Source of the DNA: Firmicutes bacterium UBA993
GTDB lineage: Bacteria; Bacillota; Dethiobacteria; DTU022
Direction of reading: 5' to 3'
Length of the DNA stretch: 24,757 nucleotides
Assembly (NCBI GenBank): GCA_002292015.1
Contig: DBBD01000138.1
Location: 1-24,757 of the forward strand
Shown here one piece after another: positions 14,641-20,684 of this stretch (position 1 is its first letter; every line of letters starts with the position of its first letter). The notes under the pieces are model-generated. The model saw only the letters and a list, made by a program, of their open reading frames with translations, had not been told where the DNA came from and searched no databases. Made by a program: the position numbers and the translations under genes.

Positions 14641-15936
14641 ATGGAAGTTGAAATTAAAAGTGTTAAAAAGGAAGACAATGTGCTTACCGCTACCTTGGGG
14701 TTGATTAGGCAGTCGGTAGAACTGGCTGAGTTGTCGGCCGATGTGTACGAACACCTGCAGACCCCGATGCGCTTTATCGAAGTTGCTGTTCCGGTTGAGA
14801 TGGATGACGGCAAGATTAAGGTTTTCACCGGTTACCGTTCGCAGCACAATAACGTTTTTGGCCCCTACAAGGGTGGAATCCGCTACCATCATAATGTAAC
14901 AACCGACAGTATCAAGGCGCTCTCAATGTGGATGACGCTTAAGTGTTCCCTCGTTGACGTGCCATTCGGCGGTGGCAAAGGTGCTGTGGTTTGCGATCCC
15001 TACTCGCTGTCCCAGAAGGAAAAAGAAAAATTGACCCGCGGTTATGTGCGGGCGCTCGGTTCGTTTATCGGACCGGAAACAGATATTCCTGCTCCGGATG
15101 TGGCAACCGATGCCCAGGTTATGGCCTGGATAGCCGACGAATACAGCACGATTATGCGGGAACCATCTTTTGGTGTGGTAACCGGCAAGCCTCTGGCTGT
15201 TGGCGGTTGTGTGGGGCGGAAGGAAGCCACGGGGCGTGGCTGCTTTTTTGTCACCAGGGAAGCGGCAAAAGCTTTCAATATCCCCTTTGAGCATGCCCGC
15301 ATCGCGATTCAGGGCTTTGGCAACGTTGGCAGCAACGCCGCCATCCTGTTTGCCGAAGCGGGTTCCCCGATTGTGGCTGTCAGCGATATCAGCGGTGGGA
15401 TTTATAATTCAGAGGGCGTTGATATTTACAGCCTGTTACAGCATGTGGAAGAGACCGGTTTTGTCAAAGGGTTCCCTGGTTGCGAAGAAATCACCAATGA
15501 CGAGCTTTTGGCTATTGACTGCGACGTCCTGATTCCGGCCGCTCTCGAAAACCAGATTACAGGAACCAATGCTGATCAGGTCAAGGCAAAAATTGTTATT
15601 GAAGGCGCCAATGGCCCCACGACCCCGGAGGCTGATCAGATTCTTAAAAGTAAGAACGTGTTGGTTGTTCCTGATATTCTGGCCAACAGCGGCGGGGTTA
15701 CCGTCTCATATTTCGAATGGGTTCAGAACAACTACGGTTTTCGCTGGGATTTAGAAACCGTAAACCGCCGGCTGGAAGAGAAGATGATCGATGCCTTCAA
15801 GATGGTTTATGGTTTTTATTGTGAAAGATGCAACGGTTTCGACATGCGCACCGGAGCCTACATGTACTCGATTCAGCGACTTGCCGAGGCGATGCATTAC
15901 CGCGGCTGGTTACGCAACGGAACGCATAAGAATTAG
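14641..15936 (+). CDS. gdhA: Glutamate dehydrogenase (hexameric, catabolic type)
   Basis: Catalyses reversible oxidative deamination of glutamate to 2-oxoglutarate and ammonium. The 431-residue product has the GDH signature around VPFGGGKGA with Lys113, the substrate-binding Lys101, Asp in the PAPDVATD segment, and a Rossmann motif GFGNVG at 225-230. The region after the second strand reads AVSDISGG, without an obvious NADP-phosphate pocket, so NAD use is plausible but not certain. Its ATG lies two bases after the AOR stop and has AAGGAGG at 14626-14632, so the three genes form one operon. It would recycle the glutamate made by the aminotransferase. Confidence 0.96.
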   Translation: MEVEIKSVKKEDNVLTATLGLIRQSVELAELSADVYEHLQTPMRFIEVAVPVEMDDGKIKVFTGYRSQHNNVFGPYKGGIRYHHNVTTDSIKALSMWMTLKCSLVDVPFGGGKGAVVCDPYSLSQKEKEKLTRGYVRALGSFIGPETDIPAPDVATDAQVMAWIADEYSTIMREPSFGVVTGKPLAVGGCVGRKEATGRGCFFVTREAAKAFNIPFEHARIAIQGFGNVGSNAAILFAEAGSPIVAVSDISGGIYNSEGVDIYSLLQHVEETGFVKGFPGCEEITNDELLAIDCDVLIPAALENQITGTNADQVKAKIVIEGANGPTTPEADQILKSKNVLVVPDILANSGGVTVSYFEWVQNNYGFRWDLETVNRRLEEKMIDAFKMVYGFYCERCNGFDMRTGAYMYSIQRLAEAMHYRGWLRNGTHKN

Positions 15937-16217
15937 TAATGTTCTTTTACTTAGGTGTTGTCAAGCGGTGGTGTGGGAAGCAGCCGCCCCGCTGTTGTCA
16001 TAACCGGGTTTGATTTGCTTTTGGTTTATTAATCGGGTGAGGTTGATGAGAATGTATTAAGCTTTAAATTACGTAAAATTATCGTTTGAACCTTGGTATT
16101 TACCTGTTGTTTTTCGTCGGCTGTTGATTAGAATCTTAATCAGTGGTTTAATTGATCGGGGGAGGGGATTAGAAATTTTTACCCGGACTGTAAACCAAAA
16201 ATCGAGCATAGCCCGGA
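15937..16217. other. Intergenic region between gdh and the oxidoreductase cluster
   Basis: This 281-base gap contains a bulged hairpin (15964-15993) flanked by 8-base direct repeats, and an AT-rich inverted repeat TGATTA-N6-TAATCA (16125-16142). I see no convincing -35/-10 pair and no GG-N10-GC sigma-54 site. GGAGGGG at 16161-16167 is the only strong ribosome-site-like sequence and is not followed by ATG, GTG or TTG in the ferredoxin frame at normal distance. Confidence 0.5.
15956..16000 (+). repeat. Hairpin flanked by TGTTGTCA direct repeats
   Basis: AGCGG-T-GGTG (15964-15973) pairs with CGCCCCGCT (15985-15993) in nine pairs, one G-T, with a bulged T. TGTTGTCA occurs at 15956-15963 and 15993-16000. 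The hairpin follows the gdh stop by about 28 bases and could be an attenuating terminator, but lacks a T tract. Confidence 0.45.
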
Positions 16218-16414
16218 TGAACAGCCAAAAATGGTGTAATGGATGCGGCATTTGTGTAGTTTTCTGTCCCGAAGAAGCTCTTTTTATTAATTCTGCCGGA
16301 AAAGTAGAAAAATTAGGCGATATGTATACTGCCGGTGGAGTGTGCGGGATTTACTGTCCCGATTTTGTACCTGTTGTGGACAGGAAGGGGATATCGGCCA
16401 ATGGCGGAAGCTAA
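16218..16414 (+). CDS. Ferredoxin-like delta subunit of a 2-oxoacid:ferredoxin oxidoreductase (one degenerate cluster site)
   Basis: Small iron-sulfur subunits carry electrons from the catalytic subunits to ferredoxin. From ATG 16218 the product has 65 residues with one complete [4Fe-4S] motif (Cys7, Cys10, Cys13, Cys17 in WCNGCGICVVFCP). The second motif keeps only its last two cysteines (Cys43, Cys47 in GVCGIYCPDF); tyrosine and glycine occupy the places of the first two, so a normal second cluster is unlikely. Both halves are in one frame, so this is substitution, not a frameshift. The start is uncertain: ATG 16218 has no ribosome site; TTG 16124 would add 31 residues; GGAGGGG at 16161-16167 best fits an ATT at 16175. 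It overlaps the alpha-subunit gene by 14 bases. Confidence 0.75.
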
Positions 16415-17531
16415 ACCGGTACTAATGCAAGGTAACGAAGCCTGCGCGTTAGGAGCACTAAATGCCGGAGTCCGTTTTTACGCCGGGTACCCAATTACCC
16501 CGTCTACAGAAATAGCCGAGCAGATGGCGGTGTTATTGCCTGAAAATGGCGGGGTTTTTATCCAGATGGAAGACGAAATTGCCAGCATGGCTGCTGTTAT
16601 CGGTGCTTCGATCGGTGGGATGCGTACCTTAACAGCCACCAGCGGGCCTGGTTTTTCGCTGAAACAGGAAAACCTCGGCTATGCCATCATGGCTGAAATC
16701 CCCTGCGTAGTAGTCAATGTTCAGCGTGTGGGGCCCAGTACCGGGGTGCCCACTGCCCCGGCCCAGGGTGATGTAATGCAAGCCCGTTGGGGGACCCATG
16801 GCGATCATCCGATTATTGTTTTTTCACCGGCTTCTGTCTACGAAGCTTACTATTTGACCATTGCTGCCGTGAACTTAAGCCAGAAGCTGAGGCAGCCGGT
16901 TATCATACTTCTCGACGAAGTGATCGGCCATATGCGGGAGAAGGTCTTTATCCCTGAAGCAGGAAAGTTGTTGGTGGAAAAAATAAGCGATCATGTTCCT
17001 GCGGACTGGAAACCGTATGATGAGAAGGGTTTAACCCCCCTTGTGCCTTTTGGCTTCGGCCATTACTATCATGTTACCGGGTTGTTTCACGATCAGTATG
17101 GTTTTCCAACCGGCGATCCGCCTCAGGTGGAGCGGGCACTTGACCGGCTTCATGCTAAGCTTGATCGATACCGTGACGAAATTGTCCTGACTAATTACAT
17201 CGGTCATAAGGAGCCGCGGGTGGCAATCGTCACTTACGGTTGCACTGTCCGTTCAGCCCGTTCCGTGGTTAAAAGGGCTTTTTGGCAGGATCGACTGCCG
17301 GTTGGCCTCTTAAGCCTACAAACAATCTGGCCTTTCCCAGCCCGGGAAGTAGAAGCGCTGGCCAAGCAGGTCGATGTGATTATTGTGCCCGAAATGAATA
17401 TGGGTCAGCTTGTGGGTGAAGTTGATCGCTACGCCTGCGGCCAGGCTAAAGTAATTCCGTTGAACCGCTATGATGGCGAGATGATCACCCCGGATCAAAT
17501 GTTTGAATTAGTCGGGAGGTGGCTCCCATAG
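16401..17531 (+). CDS. korA: 2-oxoacid:ferredoxin oxidoreductase, alpha subunit (KorA-like)
   Basis: With the beta subunit this forms the catalytic core that decarboxylates a 2-oxoacid to an acyl-CoA while reducing ferredoxin. From ATG 16401 the product has 376 residues. It has the conserved YPITPSTEIAE at 30-40, the MEDEIASMAAVIGAS stretch around the glutamate that contacts thiamine diphosphate, SGPGFSLKQE, and a C-terminal transketolase-like domain. AGGAAGGGG at 16382-16390 supplies the ribosome site. Sequence style and the four-gene order favour 2-oxoglutarate or branched-chain 2-oxoacids over pyruvate; the adjacent glutamate dehydrogenase makes 2-oxoglutarate attractive. The symbol reflects that inference. 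Confidence 0.9.
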   Translation: MAEAKPVLMQGNEACALGALNAGVRFYAGYPITPSTEIAEQMAVLLPENGGVFIQMEDEIASMAAVIGASIGGMRTLTATSGPGFSLKQENLGYAIMAEIPCVVVNVQRVGPSTGVPTAPAQGDVMQARWGTHGDHPIIVFSPASVYEAYYLTIAAVNLSQKLRQPVIILLDEVIGHMREKVFIPEAGKLLVEKISDHVPADWKPYDEKGLTPLVPFGFGHYYHVTGLFHDQYGFPTGDPPQVERALDRLHAKLDRYRDEIVLTNYIGHKEPRVAIVTYGCTVRSARSVVKRAFWQDRLPVGLLSLQTIWPFPAREVEALAKQVDVIIVPEMNMGQLVGEVDRYACGQAKVIPLNRYDGEMITPDQMFELVGRWLP

Positions 17532-18340
17532 AGCAGCTGACCCAGGATTTTTTGCGCACTAAAAAATTACCGCATATCTGGTGTCCGGGATGCGGTAACG
17601 GTATAGTTACCGCTGCGCTGGTCCGGGCTATTGAAAAAGCGGGCTATGATCAACGCGAGGTAGTTATTGTATCCGGAATCGGTTGCTCTTCAAGAGCTGC
17701 CGGATATCTGAACTTTAATACCCTGCACACCACCCACGGACGTGCGCTTGCTTTTGCTACCGGGCTCAAGATGGCCAGACCTGAGCTGACCCTTTTTGTT
17801 ATTATGGGTGATGGAGACTGCAGTGCTATCGGCGGAAACCACTTTATTCATTCTGCCAGAAGAAACATTGATCTGAATGCGATTGTTATTAACAACCATA
17901 TTTACGGCATGACCGGCGGACAGCATTCGCCCCTTACCCCGACTGGCAAAAAGGCCACAACTGCCCCGGGAGGCACCTTAGAAAGAGCTTTTAATCTGCT
18001 CGAACTGGCCAGGGGCGCCGGGGCTACTTTTGGAGCCCGGGGTAATGCAGCCCAGCCAAGACAGCTCGAAAAGATGATCATACAGGCGGCCAGACACAAG
18101 GGTTTTTCCGTGCTTGAGGCGCTATCGACCTGCCCCATTGCCTATGGCCGGAAAAATAGGCTTGGCGGAGCGGTTGAAATGCTGAAAGGGATGAAGGATA
18201 GCAGCATAGCAATTGAGCGTGCCAAAGAAATGGATGAAGCGGAATTAGAGGGTAAAATTCTTAATGGAGTGTTATTCTCATTCGATGCTCCTGAGTTTTC
18301 TTCACAGTATCATCAGTCGATCAAAAAGGGGCAGGACTAA
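17519..18340 (+). CDS. korB: 2-oxoacid:ferredoxin oxidoreductase, beta subunit (KorB-like)
   Basis: The beta subunit binds thiamine diphosphate and a proximal [4Fe-4S] cluster. The 273-residue product has cluster cysteines Cys22 and Cys25 (WCPGCG), Cys56 (GIGCSS) and Cys205 (STCPIAYG), and the TPP motif GDGDCSAIGGNH followed by IVINN. It overlaps korA by 13 bases. The start is awkward: GTG 17519 is the only standard codon that gives a full N-terminus, yet the purine-rich GGGAGGTGG (17514-17522) runs into it, and would suit an ATA at 17528 better. Translational coupling to korA may explain initiation here. It forms one unit with the flanking subunit genes. Confidence 0.9.
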   Translation: MAPIEQLTQDFLRTKKLPHIWCPGCGNGIVTAALVRAIEKAGYDQREVVIVSGIGCSSRAAGYLNFNTLHTTHGRALAFATGLKMARPELTLFVIMGDGDCSAIGGNHFIHSARRNIDLNAIVINNHIYGMTGGQHSPLTPTGKKATTAPGGTLERAFNLLELARGAGATFGARGNAAQPRQLEKMIIQAARHKGFSVLEALSTCPIAYGRKNRLGGAVEMLKGMKDSSIAIERAKEMDEAELEGKILNGVLFSFDAPEFSSQYHQSIKKGQD

Positions 18341-18355
18341 TTCGGGGGGCGTAAG

Positions 18356-18937
18356 ATGGCTAAAAGGCAGGAAATATTACTTACCGGTGCGGGCGGACAG
18401 GGGTTAATCCTGGCTTCGATTGTACTGGCGGCCGCAGCTGTTAATGACAATAAAAATGTGGTTCAAACCCAGTCTTACGGTCCAGAAGCACGGGGTGGGG
18501 CTAGTATGTCCAGCGTAATTATTGATGTTGATACGATCGAATATCCAAAAGTAACTAAGCCTACGGTATTGCTGTGCATGAACCAGGCTTCCTATAACAA
18601 GTACCTGTCAAAAGTGGAGCCGGGTTGTGTGATTATAACCGATTCCACCTTTGTCAGCGGCCCTTATAAAGAAGAACTGCAGATTAAATCTCTGCCGATA
18701 ACCAGGATAGCCAAGGAAATATTAAAACGTGAAGTGGTTGCCAATATGCTGGCGCTTGGGGTAATCAATGCCGCAACCGGCTTGGTTAACCGTGACATAT
18801 TCAGGGAAAGTGTTTACGAAATGGCACCCAAGGGAAGTGGTGAGCTCAATCAGAAAGCCTTCGATCTGGGCTACCGCCTCTACGAGGAGGGCCCGGAGCA
18901 GCTTATCAGGGCAGCTGCCCAAACCTCTCAACAATAA
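18356..18937 (+). CDS. korC: 2-oxoacid:ferredoxin oxidoreductase, gamma subunit (KorC-like)
   Basis: The gamma domain binds coenzyme A and is a separate chain in four-subunit enzymes. The 193-residue product has the typical N-terminus ILLTGAGGQGLILAS and the QSYGPEARGGASMSSV block, both hallmarks of this family. It starts 15 bases after korB with GGGGGGCG just before the ATG and ends the delta-alpha-beta-gamma set. No clear terminator follows; a GC-rich double palindrome at 18967-18994 may stop or stabilise the transcript. Confidence 0.92.
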   Translation: MAKRQEILLTGAGGQGLILASIVLAAAAVNDNKNVVQTQSYGPEARGGASMSSVIIDVDTIEYPKVTKPTVLLCMNQASYNKYLSKVEPGCVIITDSTFVSGPYKEELQIKSLPITRIAKEILKREVVANMLALGVINAATGLVNRDIFRESVYEMAPKGSGELNQKAFDLGYRLYEEGPEQLIRAAAQTSQQ

Positions 18938-18966
18938 AGTTTTCCACGTCGCAGTCGCAGCCGTAA

Positions 18967-18994
18967 TCGCCGGCGAGGTTATTATCGCCGGCGA
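18967..18994. repeat. Twin self-palindromic decamer TCGCCGGCGA
   Basis: TCGCCGGCGA occurs at 18967-18976 and again at 18985-18994, separated by GGTTATTA. As each copy is its own reverse complement, the pair can form one 10-bp GC-rich hairpin with an 8-base loop. It lies 30 bases after korC. A second small perfect hairpin, ATGGAA-CCTT-TTCCAT, follows at 18996-19011. There is no strong T tract, so an intrinsic terminator is possible but not classical. Confidence 0.6.
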
Positions 18995-18995
18995 A

Positions 18996-19118
18996 ATGGA
19001 ACCTTTTCCATACTCCACCGGAACGACAATCTTTGTTTACGCAGCTTTAAGTCTCAGCGGGCTGCTGATCTTTTCGGCGGCCGTACCGGCTGGCTTTGCA
19101 CTGCTTTATTCCGCATAA
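18996..19118 (+). CDS. Possible 40-residue single-pass membrane protein
   Basis: ATG 18996 opens a 40-codon frame beginning MEPFPYSTGTTIFVYAA, with one hydrophobic stretch of about 25 residues from position 11 that could span the membrane, ending in FALLYSA. The frame is open further upstream, but without a good start. The ribosome site is poor (GGCGA only), and the start codon is in a hairpin, so the frame may be chance. I do not recognise a family. It fills much of the 247-base gap between korC and pgi. Confidence 0.2.
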   Translation: MEPFPYSTGTTIFVYAALSLSGLLIFSAAVPAGFALLYSA

Positions 19119-19184
19119 TTATGGATTATTTCTTTAACATAGAGTTGACCATCAACCGAAGATGCGGCAGATAGGGAGCAAACC

Positions 19185-20498
19185 ATGAAAAAAGAGATCA
19201 TCTTTGATTACACGCTGGCTAAAACCTGGATCAACGAGGAAGAACTGCAGCAGTTCGTGCCAGAGCTAAAAAGGGCGCATTTGTGTCTGCATAACCACGA
19301 AGGCCCGGGAAGAGCCTACACCGGTTGGGTTGATTGGCCTGACCAGTATGATCGTTCTGAATTTATACGATTATTGGAGACAGCGCAGCAGATTCGTGAA
19401 AATGCCGATGCCTTTGTTGTGGTTGGAATCGGCGGCTCATACCTTGGGGCGCGTTCGGCGATCGAGTTGCTCTGTCCGGCATTTTTAAATCAGCTTCCGC
19501 CGGCAGAAAGAGGAGGGCCGGAAATTTACTTTGCCGGGGCTGGGATCAGCTCCACCTACCTTGATGATTTACTGCGCCTGCTTGAGCATAAACAGGAGAT
19601 TTATTTAAATGTGGTTTCCAAGTCGGGGACAACCTTAGAGTCGGCCCTGGTTTTTAGGGCGCTGTTAGCCATGCTTGAAAAACGTTATGGAAAAGCAAAC
19701 GTGCAGAAAAGAATCGTGGTTACCACCGATCAGCGGCAGGGTGCGCTGCGCGAGATGACTATCAAACAGGGTTTTGCATCCTTCAGCATACCGGACCATA
19801 TCGGTGGCCGCTACTCGGTTTTAACCGCCGTGGGCCTTTTACCGCTGGGGGTAGCCGGAGTCGATCTGCAGCAAATTATAGATGGTGCGACAAAGGCCTA
19901 CCTGCTCTACAGCAAGGAGAGTCTCGAGGATAATGATGCCTACCTGTACGCCGTTATCCGAAACGCCCTATATCGTAAAGGGAAAACGATGGAACTGCTG
20001 GCAACTTATGAACCATCATTTTTACAGTTTACCGAGTGGTGGAAGCAGCTTTTCGGGGAAAGCGAGGGTAAGGAGCTGAAAGGGTTATTTCCTGCCGGGG
20101 TCAATTTTACCACAGACCTGCATTCCCTCGGGCAGTATATCCAGGAAGGACCGCGTAGCTTTTTCATGACCACGCTATGGGTGCAACGATCAAGATCGGA
20201 AAGTAAAGTCAGCTCCATGGAAGGCAATGCTGACGGGCTTGACTATTTGGCCGGGGTTTCCCTGCACAGTATCAATGAGAAAGCCTGCCGGGGGACAATG
20301 CTTGCTCATCACGATGGAGGGGTGCCGAACTTAAAAATTACAATCAGTGAAATTAACCCGTACAGCTATGGTATGCTGGTTTATTTTTTTGAAAAAGCCT
20401 GTGGCATCAGCGGTCATCTGCTTGGCGTGAACCCCTTTGATCAGCCGGGAGTAGAAGCATATAAAGAAAAGGTTTTTGCGCTGCTCCGTAACCGCTGA
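19185..20498 (+). CDS. pgi: Glucose-6-phosphate isomerase
   Basis: Interconverts glucose-6-phosphate and fructose-6-phosphate in glycolysis and gluconeogenesis. The 437-residue product is of the shorter Bacillus type. It has GIGGSYLGARSA at 81-92, the sugar-phosphate loop SKSGTT at 145-150, GGRYSVLTAVGLLPL, the catalytic-Glu region QYIQEGPRS, and the family C-terminal signature with NPFDQPGVEAYK. AGGGAG lies about 8 bases before ATG 19185. It is a housekeeping gene standing alone between the oxidoreductase cluster and valS, with no clear own promoter seen. Confidence 0.97.
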   Translation: MKKEIIFDYTLAKTWINEEELQQFVPELKRAHLCLHNHEGPGRAYTGWVDWPDQYDRSEFIRLLETAQQIRENADAFVVVGIGGSYLGARSAIELLCPAFLNQLPPAERGGPEIYFAGAGISSTYLDDLLRLLEHKQEIYLNVVSKSGTTLESALVFRALLAMLEKRYGKANVQKRIVVTTDQRQGALREMTIKQGFASFSIPDHIGGRYSVLTAVGLLPLGVAGVDLQQIIDGATKAYLLYSKESLEDNDAYLYAVIRNALYRKGKTMELLATYEPSFLQFTEWWKQLFGESEGKELKGLFPAGVNFTTDLHSLGQYIQEGPRSFFMTTLWVQRSRSESKVSSMEGNADGLDYLAGVSLHSINEKACRGTMLAHHDGGVPNLKITISEINPYSYGMLVYFFEKACGISGHLLGVNPFDQPGVEAYKEKVFALLRNR

Positions 20499-20612
20499 TC
20501 TGTTGTCATTAATCTTCAGTGTGATCAGAATAACCTGGCCCCCCGCTATCATCTGCATCCCGGGTCTGGGTTGTAAGCTATACAGCGCTACTGCCAGGGC
20601 TGCTGCTGCGCG

Positions 20613-20641
20613 TTGACTTTGCCGCATGGAAGTAATAATAT
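20613..20641 (+). promoter_or_regulatory. Sigma-A promoter of valS-folC
   Basis: TTGACT at 20613-20618 and TAATAT at 20636-20641 are separated by 17 bases. The predicted transcription start, near 20648, would leave a leader of under 40 bases. That is too short for a T-box, and no AGGGTGG-type T-box sequence is present. Confidence 0.6.
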
Positions 20642-20672
20642 GATGAAGGTCTATTCTACCTTAACCATGTTC

Positions 20673-20681
20673 CGGGGTGAT
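20673..20681 (+). promoter_or_regulatory. Shine-Dalgarno site that fixes the valS start
   Basis: CGGGGTGAT lies just upstream of ATG 20685. The frame is open to TTG 20613, but that codon is the -35 box of the promoter and the extension has no family counterpart. Confidence 0.7.
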
Positions 20682-20684
20682 ATA

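Noticed and set aside
16218..16414. Frameshift as the cause of the missing ferredoxin cysteines
   Set aside because: Intact first motif and the GVCGIYCPDF remnant are in the same frame with normal spacing, so substitutions explain it.
20499..20684. T-box leader for valS
   Set aside because: No AGGGTGG-type T-box or specifier hairpin; the likely promoter leaves a leader under 40 bases.
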